Below are positions 1-8,766 of a stretch of 45,957 nt of DNA, piece after piece. Every line of letters begins with the position of its first letter. The stretch's first letter is position 1. This stretch comes from Laspinema sp. D2d (GTDB lineage: Bacteria; Cyanobacteriota; Cyanobacteriia; Cyanobacteriales; Laspinemataceae), in assembly GCF_025370755.1 (NCBI RefSeq), contig NZ_JAMXFC010000045.1, positions 1 to 45,957 of the forward strand, read 5' to 3'. Below the pieces are notes generated by a model that saw only the letters and a program-made list of their open reading frames with translations, was not told where the DNA came from and did no database searches. Made by a program: the position numbers and the translations under genes.

Positions 1-39
1 GGGGAGGCGGGGGAGGATGGGGAAGATGGGGAAAAGTTT

Positions 40-124
40 GTAGTAACGACTTCAGTCGTTCTGTTAATTTCGTAGTAACCTTTTCAGGCGTTATCCCGCG
101 TTCTTAATAACGACTTCAGTCGTT
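40..124. repeat. three palindromic units at 32-bp spacing
   Basis: A 16-bp near-perfect palindrome AACGACTTCAGTCGTT lies at 45-60 and again at 109-124. A degenerate version (AACCTTTTCAGGCGTT) lies between them at 77-92, so the three units start exactly 32 bp apart. The 16-bp spacers differ. Related degenerate copies occur near 26725-26744 and 45388-45402. Each unit can fold into a short hairpin. Function is unknown. It is too short and too palindromic for a CRISPR array. Confidence 0.7.
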
Positions 125-200
125 TCCCCCCATCTCCCCCATCTCCCCCATCTCCCCCATCTCCCCCATCTCCCCCATCTCCCCCACCTCTCCCATCTTC
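125..200. repeat. 9-bp tandem repeat (CCCCCATCT)n
   Basis: About seven back-to-back copies of CCCCCATCT on the plus strand (GGGGGAGAT on the minus strand), fraying into related C-rich sequence up to about 200. Related G-rich sequence occurs at 1-35 and 45305-45376. The G-rich strand has many runs of four or five G, so quadruplex formation is possible. Glycine-rich open frames across it are artefacts of the repeat. Confidence 0.85.
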
Positions 201-266
201 TCCCCAAAAATCGTTATGCTGAATTGTTATAACGCTTAACATTTCTCTCATTTTTGACAGACACCC

Positions 267-2603
267 GTGCAAGAAGACTTTAGACTCATCCTTGACTTAG
301 TAACGATGCTGGCGGCGGCGGCTAGTGGTGGTTTATTCGCGTCCCTCCTGGGTCAACCGGCGATTCTGGGCTATTTACTGGGGGGAATTATCGTGGGTCC
401 TGCCGGTTTGGGATGGATCAAAGAACTGATTCAAGTGGAAACCCTGGCTCAATTTGGCGTGGCCCTCCTGTTATTTGCCCTGGGAGTTGAGTTTTCCTTT
501 GCAGAACTTAAAAAAGTCAAAGGGATTAGTCTCGGCGGTGGCACTCTCCAGATTGTCCTCACCATTGCCGTGACAACCTTTGTTTCTCTGGTGATGGGCT
601 GGTGTACGTCTTGGTCTCAGGGCGTCTTTTTGGGGGCGATTCTTTCCCTTTCCTCCACTGCGGTAGTCCTGAAATGTTTGATGGAACGCAATGAACTCCC
701 TACCCTGCATGGTCAGGTAATGTTGGGGATTTTGGTGGTGCAAGATTTGGCCTTGGGATTCATGTTAGCGGTGTTACCGGCCCTGAACGAACCCCCGGAG
801 GCGATCGGGATGGCGGTGATTTCTGCGGTGGTGCGAATTGCTCTATTTGCGGTGGCAGCGATCGCGGTGGGGTTATTCATCGTTCCGCAGTTGCTGAGGT
901 TTCTGGCGAAAACTGAAAGTCAAGAACTGTTTTTACTCGGGGTGATTGCCCTATGTTTGGGAATTGCCTTAGTCACCTACTATCTGGGGTTTTCCATTGA
1001 AATGGGGGCCTTTGTCGCCGGGTTGATGATTTCTGAGGTGGAATATGCGGACCAAACCCTGACATACGTCGAACCCCTGCGAGATATTTTGGCCGCCCTG
1101 TTTTTTGTGTCCGTGGGAATGTTGATTGACCCGGTGTTTCTCTGGCAGAATCTGGAACTGATTCTGGGGTTAGTCTGTTTGGTGTTTGTGGGGAAATTTT
1201 TAATTATCACCCCGATTGTGACCAGCTTTGGCTATCCCCTGCGAACGGCGTTGATTGTGGGGCTAGGATTGGCCCAAATTGGGGAATTTTCCTTTGTGTT
1301 GACGGCCCAGGGGCTGGCGACGGGGTTGGTTTCCCGTCCGGTTTATTTGTTGATTTTAGGCACGACTGCGGTCACGCTGGTGGTGACGCCATTTGTACTG
1401 CGACTGGTGCCAAAATTGCTGGATTGGGCAGAGAATCAGGTCTGGTTGAATCGATTTTTTGAGGATACCAGTGGACCGAGGGCCACTTCCGACGAGGTGC
1501 GGTTACCCGATCGCGTGGTGGTTTGTGGATATGGACGGGTGGGTAAAAAAGTCGTCCAACTGCTGCAAGCGCATAACTATCCCTTGGTGGTGATTGATAG
1601 TTCCGAACGGGCGATCGGGCAACTGCGGGCGGCTGGAATTCCCTATATTTATGGCAATGCGGCATCGTTGCACGTTTTGGAAGCAGCGGGAGTGGACCAG
1701 GCGAAGGCGGTGGCGGTGGCCCTACCAGACCCGATGAGTACGCGTTTGTGTCTGAAGCGATCGCTGGAATTATCCCCAGAATTAGATGTGGTGGTCCAAG
1801 CAAACCAAGAAAAGGAGATTGAACTCCTCTATCAATTGGGGGCCTCGGAAGTGGTGCAATCAGAATTTGAGGTGAGTTTAGAACTGGCGACTCATTTGTT
1901 ACTGGGGGTGGGATTGCCTTTGCCGGGGATTCGGCGAGAAATTGAACAAATTCGCAGTCACCACTATTTAGAATTGCGTCCAGCGCGATCGCCCTCGGAA
2001 GTCTCCCGGGAGTTACAGGTGGCGGCATTGGACATGAACAGCAAATGGTATCCCTTACCGGAGGGGTCTCCTCTGGTCGGAATGACCCTAGAACAAACCG
2101 ATATGCGCCGACTCAGTGGGGTGAGTTTAATGGCGATTCGTCGCGCCAATGGGGAAGAAATTGACTATCCCACGGCGGATACAGCCTTGGTGATGGGGGA
2201 TAAACTCTTGGTGGTGGGACAAGCGGAAGAACTGACCACCTTTGAACAATTAGCCCGAGGAGAGGTGGCGATTCCCCAAGAAAATCGCTCCTGTCAATGG
2301 CTGATGGTCCCCGAACTGAGTCCCATTACGGATAAAACTTTGGGTCAACTGGACTTAAGGGCGGAGTATGAGGTGCAGGTGCAAGCGATTCGCCGGGAAG
2401 GGCAGTTTATTCGGTTTCCTCATGGAGGGACTCAAGTGCAAGCGGGCGATCGCCTCCTGCTGTGCGGCAGTCTCCTCTCCCTGAAACGGATCCAAATGTG
2501 GTTGGCTCCTCATCCGGGTCAATCGCTTCCCATCACAGTTTCCCTGAGCAAAGCTCACCAAAGTGAACCGCTGAAAGAAGGGCTACCCAGCGATCGGGGT
2601 TAA
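267..2603 (+). CDS. KefB/YbaL-type cation:proton antiporter with TrkA-N and two TrkA-C domains
   Basis: Predicted inner-membrane monovalent cation/proton antiporter (CPA2 family) of 778 residues with a GTG start. Residues about 8-390 form the hydrophobic Na+/H+ exchanger domain of roughly 12 membrane segments. A Rossmann TrkA-N (RCK) domain starts near residue 415, where the GYGRVGKK nucleotide-binding turn is visible. Two TrkA-C domains follow at about 590-665 and 675-750; a single TrkA-C or none is commoner in this family, so the duplicated regulatory tail is notable. The RCK domain normally gates K+ or Na+ flux in response to bound nucleotide. The gene stands alone and converges on hfq. 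Substrate specificity (K+ or Na+) cannot be read from the sequence. Confidence 0.93.
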   Translation: MQEDFRLILDLVTMLAAAASGGLFASLLGQPAILGYLLGGIIVGPAGLGWIKELIQVETLAQFGVALLLFALGVEFSFAELKKVKGISLGGGTLQIVLTIAVTTFVSLVMGWCTSWSQGVFLGAILSLSSTAVVLKCLMERNELPTLHGQVMLGILVVQDLALGFMLAVLPALNEPPEAIGMAVISAVVRIALFAVAAIAVGLFIVPQLLRFLAKTESQELFLLGVIALCLGIALVTYYLGFSIEMGAFVAGLMISEVEYADQTLTYVEPLRDILAALFFVSVGMLIDPVFLWQNLELILGLVCLVFVGKFLIITPIVTSFGYPLRTALIVGLGLAQIGEFSFVLTAQGLATGLVSRPVYLLILGTTAVTLVVTPFVLRLVPKLLDWAENQVWLNRFFEDTSGPRATSDEVRLPDRVVVCGYGRVGKKVVQLLQAHNYPLVVIDSSERAIGQLRAAGIPYIYGNAASLHVLEAAGVDQAKAVAVALPDPMSTRLCLKRSLELSPELDVVVQANQEKEIELLYQLGASEVVQSEFEVSLELATHLLLGVGLPLPGIRREIEQIRSHHYLELRPARSPSEVSRELQVAALDMNSKWYPLPEGSPLVGMTLEQTDMRRLSGVSLMAIRRANGEEIDYPTADTALVMGDKLLVVGQAEELTTFEQLARGEVAIPQENRSCQWLMVPELSPITDKTLGQLDLRAEYEVQVQAIRREGQFIRFPHGGTQVQAGDRLLLCGSLLSLKRIQMWLAPHPGQSLPITVSLSKAHQSEPLKEGLPSDRG

Positions 2604-2607
2604 AAGG

Positions 2608-2640
2608 GTCCGGTCTGGGCTAAATGAGGCCAAACCGGAC
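2608..2640 (-). terminator. hairpin between the antiporter gene and hfq
   Basis: Inverted repeat GTCCGGT (2608-2614) with ACCGGAC (2634-2640) plus partial inner pairing. On the minus strand it is followed by CCTTTT, so it fits best as the hfq terminator. It could serve both convergent genes. Confidence 0.5.
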
Positions 2641-2645
2641 AAGAG

Positions 2646-2858
2646 TCAAGATTTCGGCTTCAGATAAACAATGGAATGACGCCAGACGATGGTTTGTTTA
2701 TCGTAGTGATCCAGGATAGAAATGCACTCTTTATCCTGCCAAAAAATTTTCCCAGCTAACAAATCTCCGGTGACCAGTTTGAGTTCTATCTCGTGTTTGT
2801 CTTTAATAAAATTTTGAACTTGGCGAATGCTAGGTAAGTTAGTATCGAATTCAGGCAT
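2646..2858 (-). CDS. hfq: RNA chaperone Hfq, cyanobacterial type
   Basis: A 70-residue Sm-fold protein. The LPSIRQVQNFI start, the Sm1-like stretch VTGDLLAGKIFWQD and the C-terminal IVYLKPKS match the divergent cyanobacterial Hfq family. That family lacks the classic YKHA motif and the long C-terminal tail of proteobacterial Hfq. In Synechocystis the homologue is needed for type IV pilus motility and interacts with the pilus motor PilB1 rather than acting as a general sRNA chaperone (family knowledge). It is divergent from dapF, a conserved cyanobacterial neighbourhood. A pilT homologue occurs elsewhere in the window but is not linked. Confidence 0.88.
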   Translation of the reverse strand: MPEFDTNLPSIRQVQNFIKDKHEIELKLVTGDLLAGKIFWQDKECISILDHYDKQTIVWRHSIVYLKPKS

Positions 2859-3168
2859 GATTGGGTCTCAACGAGAGAAAATTTGGCATCAAAATCGAAG
2901 CAAAACGGACAAAATTCCGGCAGGCCGGTTATTTGGCCTCGATGTTAAAGGATTAACCGGCTCTATGAGTCATGTTAACCTGTCATGGAATCAACTCAGG
3001 CCCGGTTAGGGTTCCCACCGGGAATAACCTGGAGAATGTGAGGGCGCAAGAGGGCGATCGCGCTTTTAGCCACCGATAAAGATTCCGGTCTCAAAAGAGG
3101 GAACTTTAACATCGGGTATTATCAAATAAAACCAGGACAAGAACCCGAACTTTTCGCGAGTACAAGCC
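2859..3168. other. divergent intergenic region hfq/dapF
   Basis: About 310 bp without a convincing gene. It should carry the promoters of both hfq and dapF. A HIP1 site (GCGATCGC) lies near 3054. No riboswitch-like structure or confident promoter boxes were recognised. A short open frame at 2827-3009 has no coding character. Confidence 0.6.
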
Positions 3169-4023
3169 ATGACTTTAGAGTTTACCAAATATCAAGGTTT
3201 GGGAAATGATTTCATTCTGATTGACAACCGTCAGAACCCAGAACCTATGATAACGCCCTCCCAAGCCGAACAGTTATGCGATCGCAACTTTGGCATCGGT
3301 GCTGATGGGGTAATTTTTGCCCTTCCGCCTACGGAACCGGACACCGACTACACCATGAGGATTTATAACTCTGATGCCTCGGAACCGGAAATGTGTGGCA
3401 ATGGCATCCGCTGTTTAGCGCGGTTTCTGATGGATCTGGGAGTCCCGCCTCGGAGTTCAGCCACGGGAACCGGAGAATATCGGATTCAGACCCTAGCAGG
3501 GGTGATGACCCTAACCCTGAAATCCGATGGTCAAGTTACGGTAGATATGGGCTTGCCTCGGTTGCTCGGGGCAGAAATTCCTACAACCCTTTGTGCTCCC
3601 GAGGAAAAGGCGGTCAATGTCCCCTTATCCGTAGCCGGAAAGACCTGGGATGTGACCTGCGTCAGCATGGGAAATCCCCACTGCATTACCTTTGTAGAGG
3701 ATGTGGATGCCGTGGATCTGGCGGGGATTGGTCCTCAGTTTGAGAATCACCCGGCCTTTCCGAAGCGGACCAATACGGAATTTATTCAAGTCATGGGGCG
3801 ATCGCATCTGAAAATGAGAGTTTGGGAACGGGGGGCCGGTGCTACCCTCGCTTGTGGGACCGGGGCCTGTGCTACCTTAGTGGCCGGGGTCCTCACGGGT
3901 CGATGCGATCGCCAAGCCACCATCGAACTCCCCGGCGGCCCTCTGCACATTGAATGGTCTGAATCCGATGGCCGACTTTATATGACAGGTCCTGCCGAAC
4001 GGGTATTTTCAGGCCGGATCTAG
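3169..4023 (+). CDS. dapF: diaminopimelate epimerase
   Basis: Converts LL-diaminopimelate to meso-diaminopimelate, the precursor of lysine and the peptidoglycan cross-link; cytosolic. The 284-residue length is typical. N-terminal [14 protein letters not shown] is a family signature. The two catalytic cysteines are visible in MCGNGIRC (Cys about 76) and ACGTGACA (Cys about 229), each in one half of the pseudo-symmetric fold. The gene is divergent from hfq and followed 52 bp later by a nuclease-fold gene. The start ATG aligns with the conserved N terminus. Confidence 0.97.
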   Translation: MTLEFTKYQGLGNDFILIDNRQNPEPMITPSQAEQLCDRNFGIGADGVIFALPPTEPDTDYTMRIYNSDASEPEMCGNGIRCLARFLMDLGVPPRSSATGTGEYRIQTLAGVMTLTLKSDGQVTVDMGLPRLLGAEIPTTLCAPEEKAVNVPLSVAGKTWDVTCVSMGNPHCITFVEDVDAVDLAGIGPQFENHPAFPKRTNTEFIQVMGRSHLKMRVWERGAGATLACGTGACATLVAGVLTGRCDRQATIELPGGPLHIEWSESDGRLYMTGPAERVFSGRI

Positions 4024-4075
4024 ATCCGCGCCTACATCCAGATCGCAACACTAAATCACAATACGGAGAACAGAG

Positions 4076-5224
4076 ATGGGTGGAGGCATTTACCTCATAC
4101 AAGATGAAGATCGGCTTGTAGAAATGATAGAACAAGCCTACGACAACGAAGATCGACTGCAAGAATTACTCGAAAAATATCCCACCCTGATCGCCGGAGA
4201 CCAAATTGACCGGGCGACCCCTCGGCAATGGTTATTAATTTCCCGGGAAATGCCCCTTCCGGCAGAGGATGAAGTTAATGGTCAATGGTCTTTTGAACAC
4301 CTATTTCTCGACCAAAATGCCATTCCCACTCTAGTAGCTGTCAAACATACTCAAGATACTCGAATTCGACGAGAAATTGTCGGTCAAATGTTAGACTATG
4401 CCGCCAATGTTTTAATCTATTGGCCCATTGAGTCCATCATTACCCAATTTGAATCCAATTGCCGCGATGTCGGTCGCGACCCCGAACAAGTTTTTGAAGA
4501 ATTTCTCGGGACTGATGCTCATGAGGACCGTTTCTGGGATAAAGTCAAAACCAACCTCCAAGCAGGCAAACTTCGATTAGTCTTTGTCTCCGATGAAATT
4601 TCTCCTGAACTTAGACGAGTGGTCGAATTTCTCAATGAACAATTAGACCCGACCGAGGTTTTAGCCCTGGAAATCAAACAATATGTCAGCCAGGATGGAC
4701 TCAAAACATTGGTTCCCCGAATCATCGGTCAAACCGCTGAAGCGCAACAGAAAAAAGCCAGTGCAACTCGGGAGAGACGTCGCTGGGATGAAGCCTCTTT
4801 CTTTCATGAATTTGAAACGCGCCAAGGGTATGAAGAAGCGCAAATGGCCCGCGAAATTCAACAATGGGTCCGGCGTCACGAACCCGCTGTGGAAGTGGTC
4901 TGGGGAACGGGAGAACTCTATGGCGGGTTTCTCGCTAAATTAAAGCAAAAAGGCCGCAAATCTATTGCACTCTTTACCGTGGATATTTCCGGGGATTTTG
5001 TGATTTCTAGTAGCAGTTATGCGACTCAGCCCCCGTTTGATTCCCCCGAAAACTGGCAAGAATTGCGCTCTCGTTTCAGTTCGATTGGTTTGTCCCTTCC
5101 CGCTGATTCCAGTGAAACCCGATTACCGACCTTTCCCTTGTCAACCTTACAAGATGAAAGCGCCCTGCAACAGGTTCTGGAAACCTTTGAATGGATTGTG
5201 CAAAAAATCCAGTCTGAGAGTTAA
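4076..5224 (+). CDS. PD-(D/E)XK nuclease-fold protein, possibly catalytically impaired
   Basis: A 382-residue protein of a family I recall from cyanobacteria and other bacteria, usually annotated as hypothetical. The region around residues 75-125 (DQNAIPTLVAVKHTQDTR then RREIVGQMLDYAAN) matches the nuclease-fold core. Homologues, as I remember them, read VEVKR at the central motif. Here it is VAVKH, so the glutamate of the (D/E)xK triad appears replaced by alanine while the lysine and an upstream aspartate remain. The C-terminal part (about 230-382) is a separate alpha/beta region of unknown role. A GGAGA sequence precedes the ATG. It follows dapF in the same direction; cotranscription is possible. 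Confidence 0.75.
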   Translation: MGGGIYLIQDEDRLVEMIEQAYDNEDRLQELLEKYPTLIAGDQIDRATPRQWLLISREMPLPAEDEVNGQWSFEHLFLDQNAIPTLVAVKHTQDTRIRREIVGQMLDYAANVLIYWPIESIITQFESNCRDVGRDPEQVFEEFLGTDAHEDRFWDKVKTNLQAGKLRLVFVSDEISPELRRVVEFLNEQLDPTEVLALEIKQYVSQDGLKTLVPRIIGQTAEAQQKKASATRERRRWDEASFFHEFETRQGYEEAQMAREIQQWVRRHEPAVEVVWGTGELYGGFLAKLKQKGRKSIALFTVDISGDFVISSSSYATQPPFDSPENWQELRSRFSSIGLSLPADSSETRLPTFPLSTLQDESALQQVLETFEWIVQKIQSES

Positions 5225-5247
5225 AAATATCTCTTTTTGCAAAAAAA

Positions 5248-5320
5248 TCAGGAGTCTAATTATTCACAATTCGTTCCTCTGAATTGCGGTAAATCAAGAC
5301 TCCTGAAAGAGAATTTTTTT
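5248..5320 (+). terminator. long-loop hairpin terminator
   Basis: Ten-base inverted repeat TCAGGAGTCT (5248-5257) and AGACTCCTGA (5297-5306), followed by a T run at 5314-5320. It sits between two convergent genes and probably ends the nuclease-fold gene. The 39-base loop is long, so efficiency is uncertain. Confidence 0.5.
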
Positions 5321-5337
5321 CTGGGTTGAGGGGAGGA

Positions 5338-7017
5338 TTATTCGATATCTAAAACTACCCCAGTTAGCCCATTACGCTGAAGCAATTGCATCATTTCATC
5401 TACTTTGTCCTGGGTTGCAAACGCTCCAACCTGCATCACCATTCGACCATTAATTTGAGTCCGGAAGGCATCGGAAACGATGCGCCGGACCCGAGCTTGG
5501 TCGCTGCTGCTGGTGGCATTGACAATCACCCGATAGCGCAATCCCAGGGCGGCAGCACGGCTCGGAGGTGACGGGGGTCCATTACCTGCACCCCCACTGG
5601 GCGCACCCACTACAGGGACTCCAGCGCCCCCATTTCCGATCGGGGGAGTGGCATCAGGAACGGGTAAGAGGTTCGGTAGAGTGTCCCCGGGGCGATTCCC
5701 GATCGCCGTTGCTGGTGCAGGGGTTCGCGGTGCGGGGGCTGGTGTCCGTGCGGTCCCAGTTTGGGGAGGCGGCACCGGAATGGAGATGCCTTCGCCAGGT
5801 GCGGGAACAGGCAGACTCACGCTCGCCGATAAAGGCGGCTGAGGCGTTGTCGCAGTTGGGCTCGGAAAAGAGGCTGGGGTTGCTGGGGGTGTGGGGGCTG
5901 GAGTCGCTGCCGGACGGGGTAACGGTAAAGGTAAAGGGCGCGGGGGTGTACTGACAACCGGGGCGCTGGCTACCGGGGCGAGGGTCCCGTTGAGGTCCAA
6001 TCTTCCACTGGTGCGATCGCTGGCGACTTGATTCCCAAATGCTGGAATAATCTCTTTCGTCGCACTTCCATTAATATCCATCTGGCCGTTATTGCGGACC
6101 ACATTCCCGCCCGGATCTCCAGAAGTCCCCATATCCGGACGAGAATTGCCAACGGCAACTACTCCATTTTCCTCATTGATTTCAATCTGATTATTCCGCA
6201 ATACGGGACGGGCCGATCCATGAATCACCACCCCATCTCGATTCTGTCTCACCTGATTCCCGGTCAAAATGGGTTCCGCTTTCTGGCCGATATTGATTCC
6301 GAATCCAGTGCGCTCAAAGATATTCTCCACAAGCTGGGGTCGGGAGGTTCCATAAATGGTGATACCGTTGGCCCCATTTTCTACAAAATGATTCCCCCGG
6401 ATTGTCGGTGCACCATTTCCCACCACGGAAATTCCATCATGTCCGCTGCCGGTGAAGGTGTTATCCGTGACCTCCATTGAGGCGGATTCAACCCACAAGG
6501 CATAACCACTGGTATTGTTATTAGTCAGGGTGATCCCCGAGACCTTGGCTCCATCGGCGGCGACGAGACCTACATTTTGTCTTGCAGAAGTTCGACTCAG
6601 ATACAGACCCCCGCCTTGGATAAGGATTCCGCGTCCTCGGGTGCTGGTATCTCCTTCCAGGGCCACTTGAGGTTTGAGCATTAGGGGAAAACTCTCCCCA
6701 CTTTCAGCGCTATAAGTGCCAGGACTTAGGCGAATCGTTGTGTTGGGCTTGGCTTGCCGCAAGGCTTGAGTAATGGTTTTAAAGGGTGCGGATTCGCTCC
6801 CGTTGCCGCTGGAGTCATTCCCCTGAGTGGGATTGACAAATAGCTGGGTTTGTAAGGCCACTTCGGATCCCGAATTCTGGGCGGTTTGGAATTCGGGAAT
6901 GCTTTGGGCGATCGCTGTTGGCCCATAGAACCAGAACAACGCTGTCGTGGCAATTCCCAACGGGGCCACGATACGATATTGATATGAATGCGATTGATGG
7001 GGGCTTCTAAAACTCAC
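5338..7017 (-). CDS. secreted DUF1565 beta-helix protein with proline-rich linker and SPOR-like C terminus
   Basis: Predicted exported envelope protein. I choose the GTG at 7015-7017 because AGGAGG lies six bases upstream; a GTG at 7050 would add 11 residues that contain this ribosome-binding site. A hydrophobic signal sequence ends near PTAIAQ. Next comes a DUF1565 segment (LFVNPTQGNDSSGNG, then FKTITQAL), then right-handed beta-helix (PbH1) repeats to about residue 330. A linker of about 130 residues rich in Pro, Ala and Thr follows. The last 70 residues (RYRVIVNA to VVLDIE, with MVMQVGAFATQDKVDEM) look like a SPOR domain, which binds denuded peptidoglycan glycans. Beta-helix modules often bind or cleave polysaccharide. 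A link to the cell wall is inferred. Confidence 0.85.
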   Translation of the reverse strand: MSFRSPHQSHSYQYRIVAPLGIATTALFWFYGPTAIAQSIPEFQTAQNSGSEVALQTQLFVNPTQGNDSSGNGSESAPFKTITQALRQAKPNTTIRLSPGTYSAESGESFPLMLKPQVALEGDTSTRGRGILIQGGGLYLSRTSARQNVGLVAADGAKVSGITLTNNNTSGYALWVESASMEVTDNTFTGSGHDGISVVGNGAPTIRGNHFVENGANGITIYGTSRPQLVENIFERTGFGINIGQKAEPILTGNQVRQNRDGVVIHGSARPVLRNNQIEINEENGVVAVGNSRPDMGTSGDPGGNVVRNNGQMDINGSATKEIIPAFGNQVASDRTSGRLDLNGTLAPVASAPVVSTPPRPLPLPLPRPAATPAPTPPATPASFPSPTATTPQPPLSASVSLPVPAPGEGISIPVPPPQTGTARTPAPAPRTPAPATAIGNRPGDTLPNLLPVPDATPPIGNGGAGVPVVGAPSGGAGNGPPSPPSRAAALGLRYRVIVNATSSSDQARVRRIVSDAFRTQINGRMVMQVGAFATQDKVDEMMQLLQRNGLTGVVLDIE

Positions 7018-7050
7018 AACTCTCCTCCTATCTTCTCCTAAACGAATCAC

Positions 7051-7299
7051 CTTCTTCAGTTGCAGTTCATCCGATGTAGATGCCGATAAAATGCCCGAGT
7101 GTCAATTTCCTCCCTCCTGATTATCCAATGAAATTAACGGTTGTCTAATTTTTTGTGCCACAATAACTTTCACCGCTTAAAAAAAATTAAAAAAGCGGAC
7201 AGGATATTATAAGTTTGCATCATAGAGTTCCTCAATGTTCACGCCTCATGGGAAACGTTAAAACAGACTGTTCGGATCGAGCAATGAAAGGGGGTTTCG
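7051..7299. other. divergent intergenic region upstream of thiE
   Basis: About 250 bp between the DUF1565 gene and thiE. It holds a hairpin CCGCTT (7173-7178) with AAGCGG (7193-7198) around an A-rich loop. I looked for a TPP riboswitch (CTGAGA, ACCTGATCTGG-like boxes) and saw none. Confidence 0.5.
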
Positions 7300-8412
7300 A
7301 TGGCTGAAAAAAACAGCGGTTTAGCAAGGGTGTCGGATTTAGGTCCCCTCCAGTTGCAACCGGCGCTCTGTCGCATTTTAGATGCCAATTTAGACCGGGC
7401 GCGCGAAGGCTTGCGGATTATTGAAGAATGGTGTCGCTTTGGCCTGCAAAGTTCACCTTTAGCCAATGAGTGTAAGTCCATGCGCCAGGAACTGGCAAGT
7501 TGGCACGCACCAGAACTCCGGGCGGCCCGCAATACCCCTGGGGACCCCGGTACAGACCTCAGCCACCCCCAAGAAGAAGAACGCTCAGGCATTGAGTCCC
7601 TGTTGCAGGCGAACTGCTGTCGGGTGGAAGAAGCCCTGCGGGTCCTGGAGGAATATGGCAAGCTGTATCATCCGGATATGGGTGCTGTGTTTAAGCAGAT
7701 GCGTTACCGCGTTTATACCCTGGAAAGTAGTTTACTCGCTTACCGGCGTCGTCAACTCCTGGATCAATCTCCTTTATATTTGGTTACGTCCCAGAATGAT
7801 AGGTTGTTCGCCGTGGTAGAAGCGGCCCTAGAAGGGGGCTTAACCTTGGTGCAGTACCGTGACAAAAATACAGATGATGGGGAGCGTCTCCGGAATGCGG
7901 AACGACTTCGCCAAATTTGTCACCACTACGGGGCGTTATTTATTATGAATGACCGGGTGGACTTGGCTTTAGCGGTAGATGCGGATGGGGTTCATCTGGG
8001 ACAACAGGATATACCGATCGCCTTTGCTCGTCAGTTGCTTGGCCCTCAACGTTTAATCGGTCGTTCTACCACGAACCCGGAAGAAATGCAACGGGCGATC
8101 GCAGAAGGGGCGGATTATATTGGGGTCGGTCCGGTGTATGAAACGCCGACAAAACCGGGTAAAACTCCAGCGGGTCTAGCATACGTCCGCTATGCTTCTG
8201 AGCATTCTTCGGTCCCTTGGTTTGCGATCGGGGGCATTGATATGCACAACCTCACCGATGTGCTCGATTGTGGTGCCGAACGGGTGGCGGTGGTGCGTGG
8301 CATCATGGAGGTGGAACAGCCGACTTTAGTTACCCAATATTTTCTGTCTCAAATGAATCGGATTCAAACTCTGAAAGCTGTTGAACAACGGAATGTCCAG
8401 TCTAATGTCTGA
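7300..8412 (+). CDS. thiE: thiamine-phosphate synthase with N-terminal ThiD2-like domain
   Basis: Joins hydroxymethylpyrimidine diphosphate and thiazole phosphate to make thiamine phosphate. The 370 residues are longer than stand-alone ThiE (about 210) because of an N-terminal helical extension (ILDANLDRAREGLRIIEEW, about residues 24-140). That extension is typical of cyanobacterial ThiE and is assigned to the ThiD2-type family. The ThiE TIM barrel follows, with QYRDKNTDDGERLR, NDRVDLALAVDADGVHLGQ, GRSTTNPEE and GADYIGVGPVYETPTKPG visible. AAGGGGG lies just before the ATG. It overlaps thiS by 8 bp, which suggests translational coupling. Confidence 0.95.
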   Translation: MAEKNSGLARVSDLGPLQLQPALCRILDANLDRAREGLRIIEEWCRFGLQSSPLANECKSMRQELASWHAPELRAARNTPGDPGTDLSHPQEEERSGIESLLQANCCRVEEALRVLEEYGKLYHPDMGAVFKQMRYRVYTLESSLLAYRRRQLLDQSPLYLVTSQNDRLFAVVEAALEGGLTLVQYRDKNTDDGERLRNAERLRQICHHYGALFIMNDRVDLALAVDADGVHLGQQDIPIAFARQLLGPQRLIGRSTTNPEEMQRAIAEGADYIGVGPVYETPTKPGKTPAGLAYVRYASEHSSVPWFAIGGIDMHNLTDVLDCGAERVAVVRGIMEVEQPTLVTQYFLSQMNRIQTLKAVEQRNVQSNV

Positions 8413-8614
8413 AATAGCCTTACAAGTAAATGGTGAAACCCAGTCTTGTCCCCCGGGACTGAATCTCCCGCAATTCCTAGAACAGTTGGGGTTAAATCCT
8501 CGGTTGGTGGCGGTGGAGTACAACGGGGAAATCCTTCATCGCCAATTTTGGGAGGGAACTCAGATGCAGCAGGGCGATCGGCTGGAAATTGTCACCATTG
8601 TTGGTGGCGGCTAA
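8405..8614 (+). CDS. thiS: sulfur carrier protein ThiS
   Basis: Small ubiquitin-like carrier that receives sulfur as a C-terminal thiocarboxylate for the thiazole ring of thiamine. The diagnostic C terminus is IVTIVGGG, ending in the Gly-Gly that is adenylated by ThiF/MoeB-type enzymes. About 69 residues from the ATG at 8405; in-frame upstream starts at 8393 (ATG) and 8381 (TTG) would add non-conserved residues inside thiE. The start overlaps the thiE stop by 8 bp, making a two-gene operon ended by the hairpin at 8700-8735. Confidence 0.92.
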   Translation: MSEIALQVNGETQSCPPGLNLPQFLEQLGLNPRLVAVEYNGEILHRQFWEGTQMQQGDRLEIVTIVGGG

Positions 8615-8699
8615 GGGTCTCAATGAAGTCCCCGCTACAGGGCAAATTTGATGCCAAATCCTTTCTTAATAAGTAGGCCAGTAAAATTAAATATCAAAA

Positions 8700-8735
8700 C
8701 TAAAAGAAACCGGGTTAAAACCCGGTTTCTTTTAG
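8700..8735. terminator. bidirectional terminator, perfect 17-bp stem
   Basis: CTAAAAGAAACCGGGTT (8700-8716) and its exact reverse complement (8719-8735) form a stem with A runs before and T runs after. It lies between convergent thiS and the MFS gene and can terminate both. The core AAACCGGGTTT is a dispersed element also seen near 40103-40165. Confidence 0.85.
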
Positions 8736-8766
8736 CTTAATTACCGCTCACTTTTTCCCCAATCTG

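Noticed and set aside
40-124. Three evenly spaced units suggesting a CRISPR array
   Set aside because: Units are 16-bp palindromes with one degenerate copy and no cas genes nearby, so not a CRISPR array.
84-272. Gly-Asp-Gly-rich open frame over the left repeat
   Set aside because: It is the translation of the 9-bp tandem repeat and has no start or family support.
7051-7299. TPP riboswitch upstream of thiE
   Set aside because: Looked for the conserved CTGAGA and ACCTGATCTGG-type boxes and did not see them.
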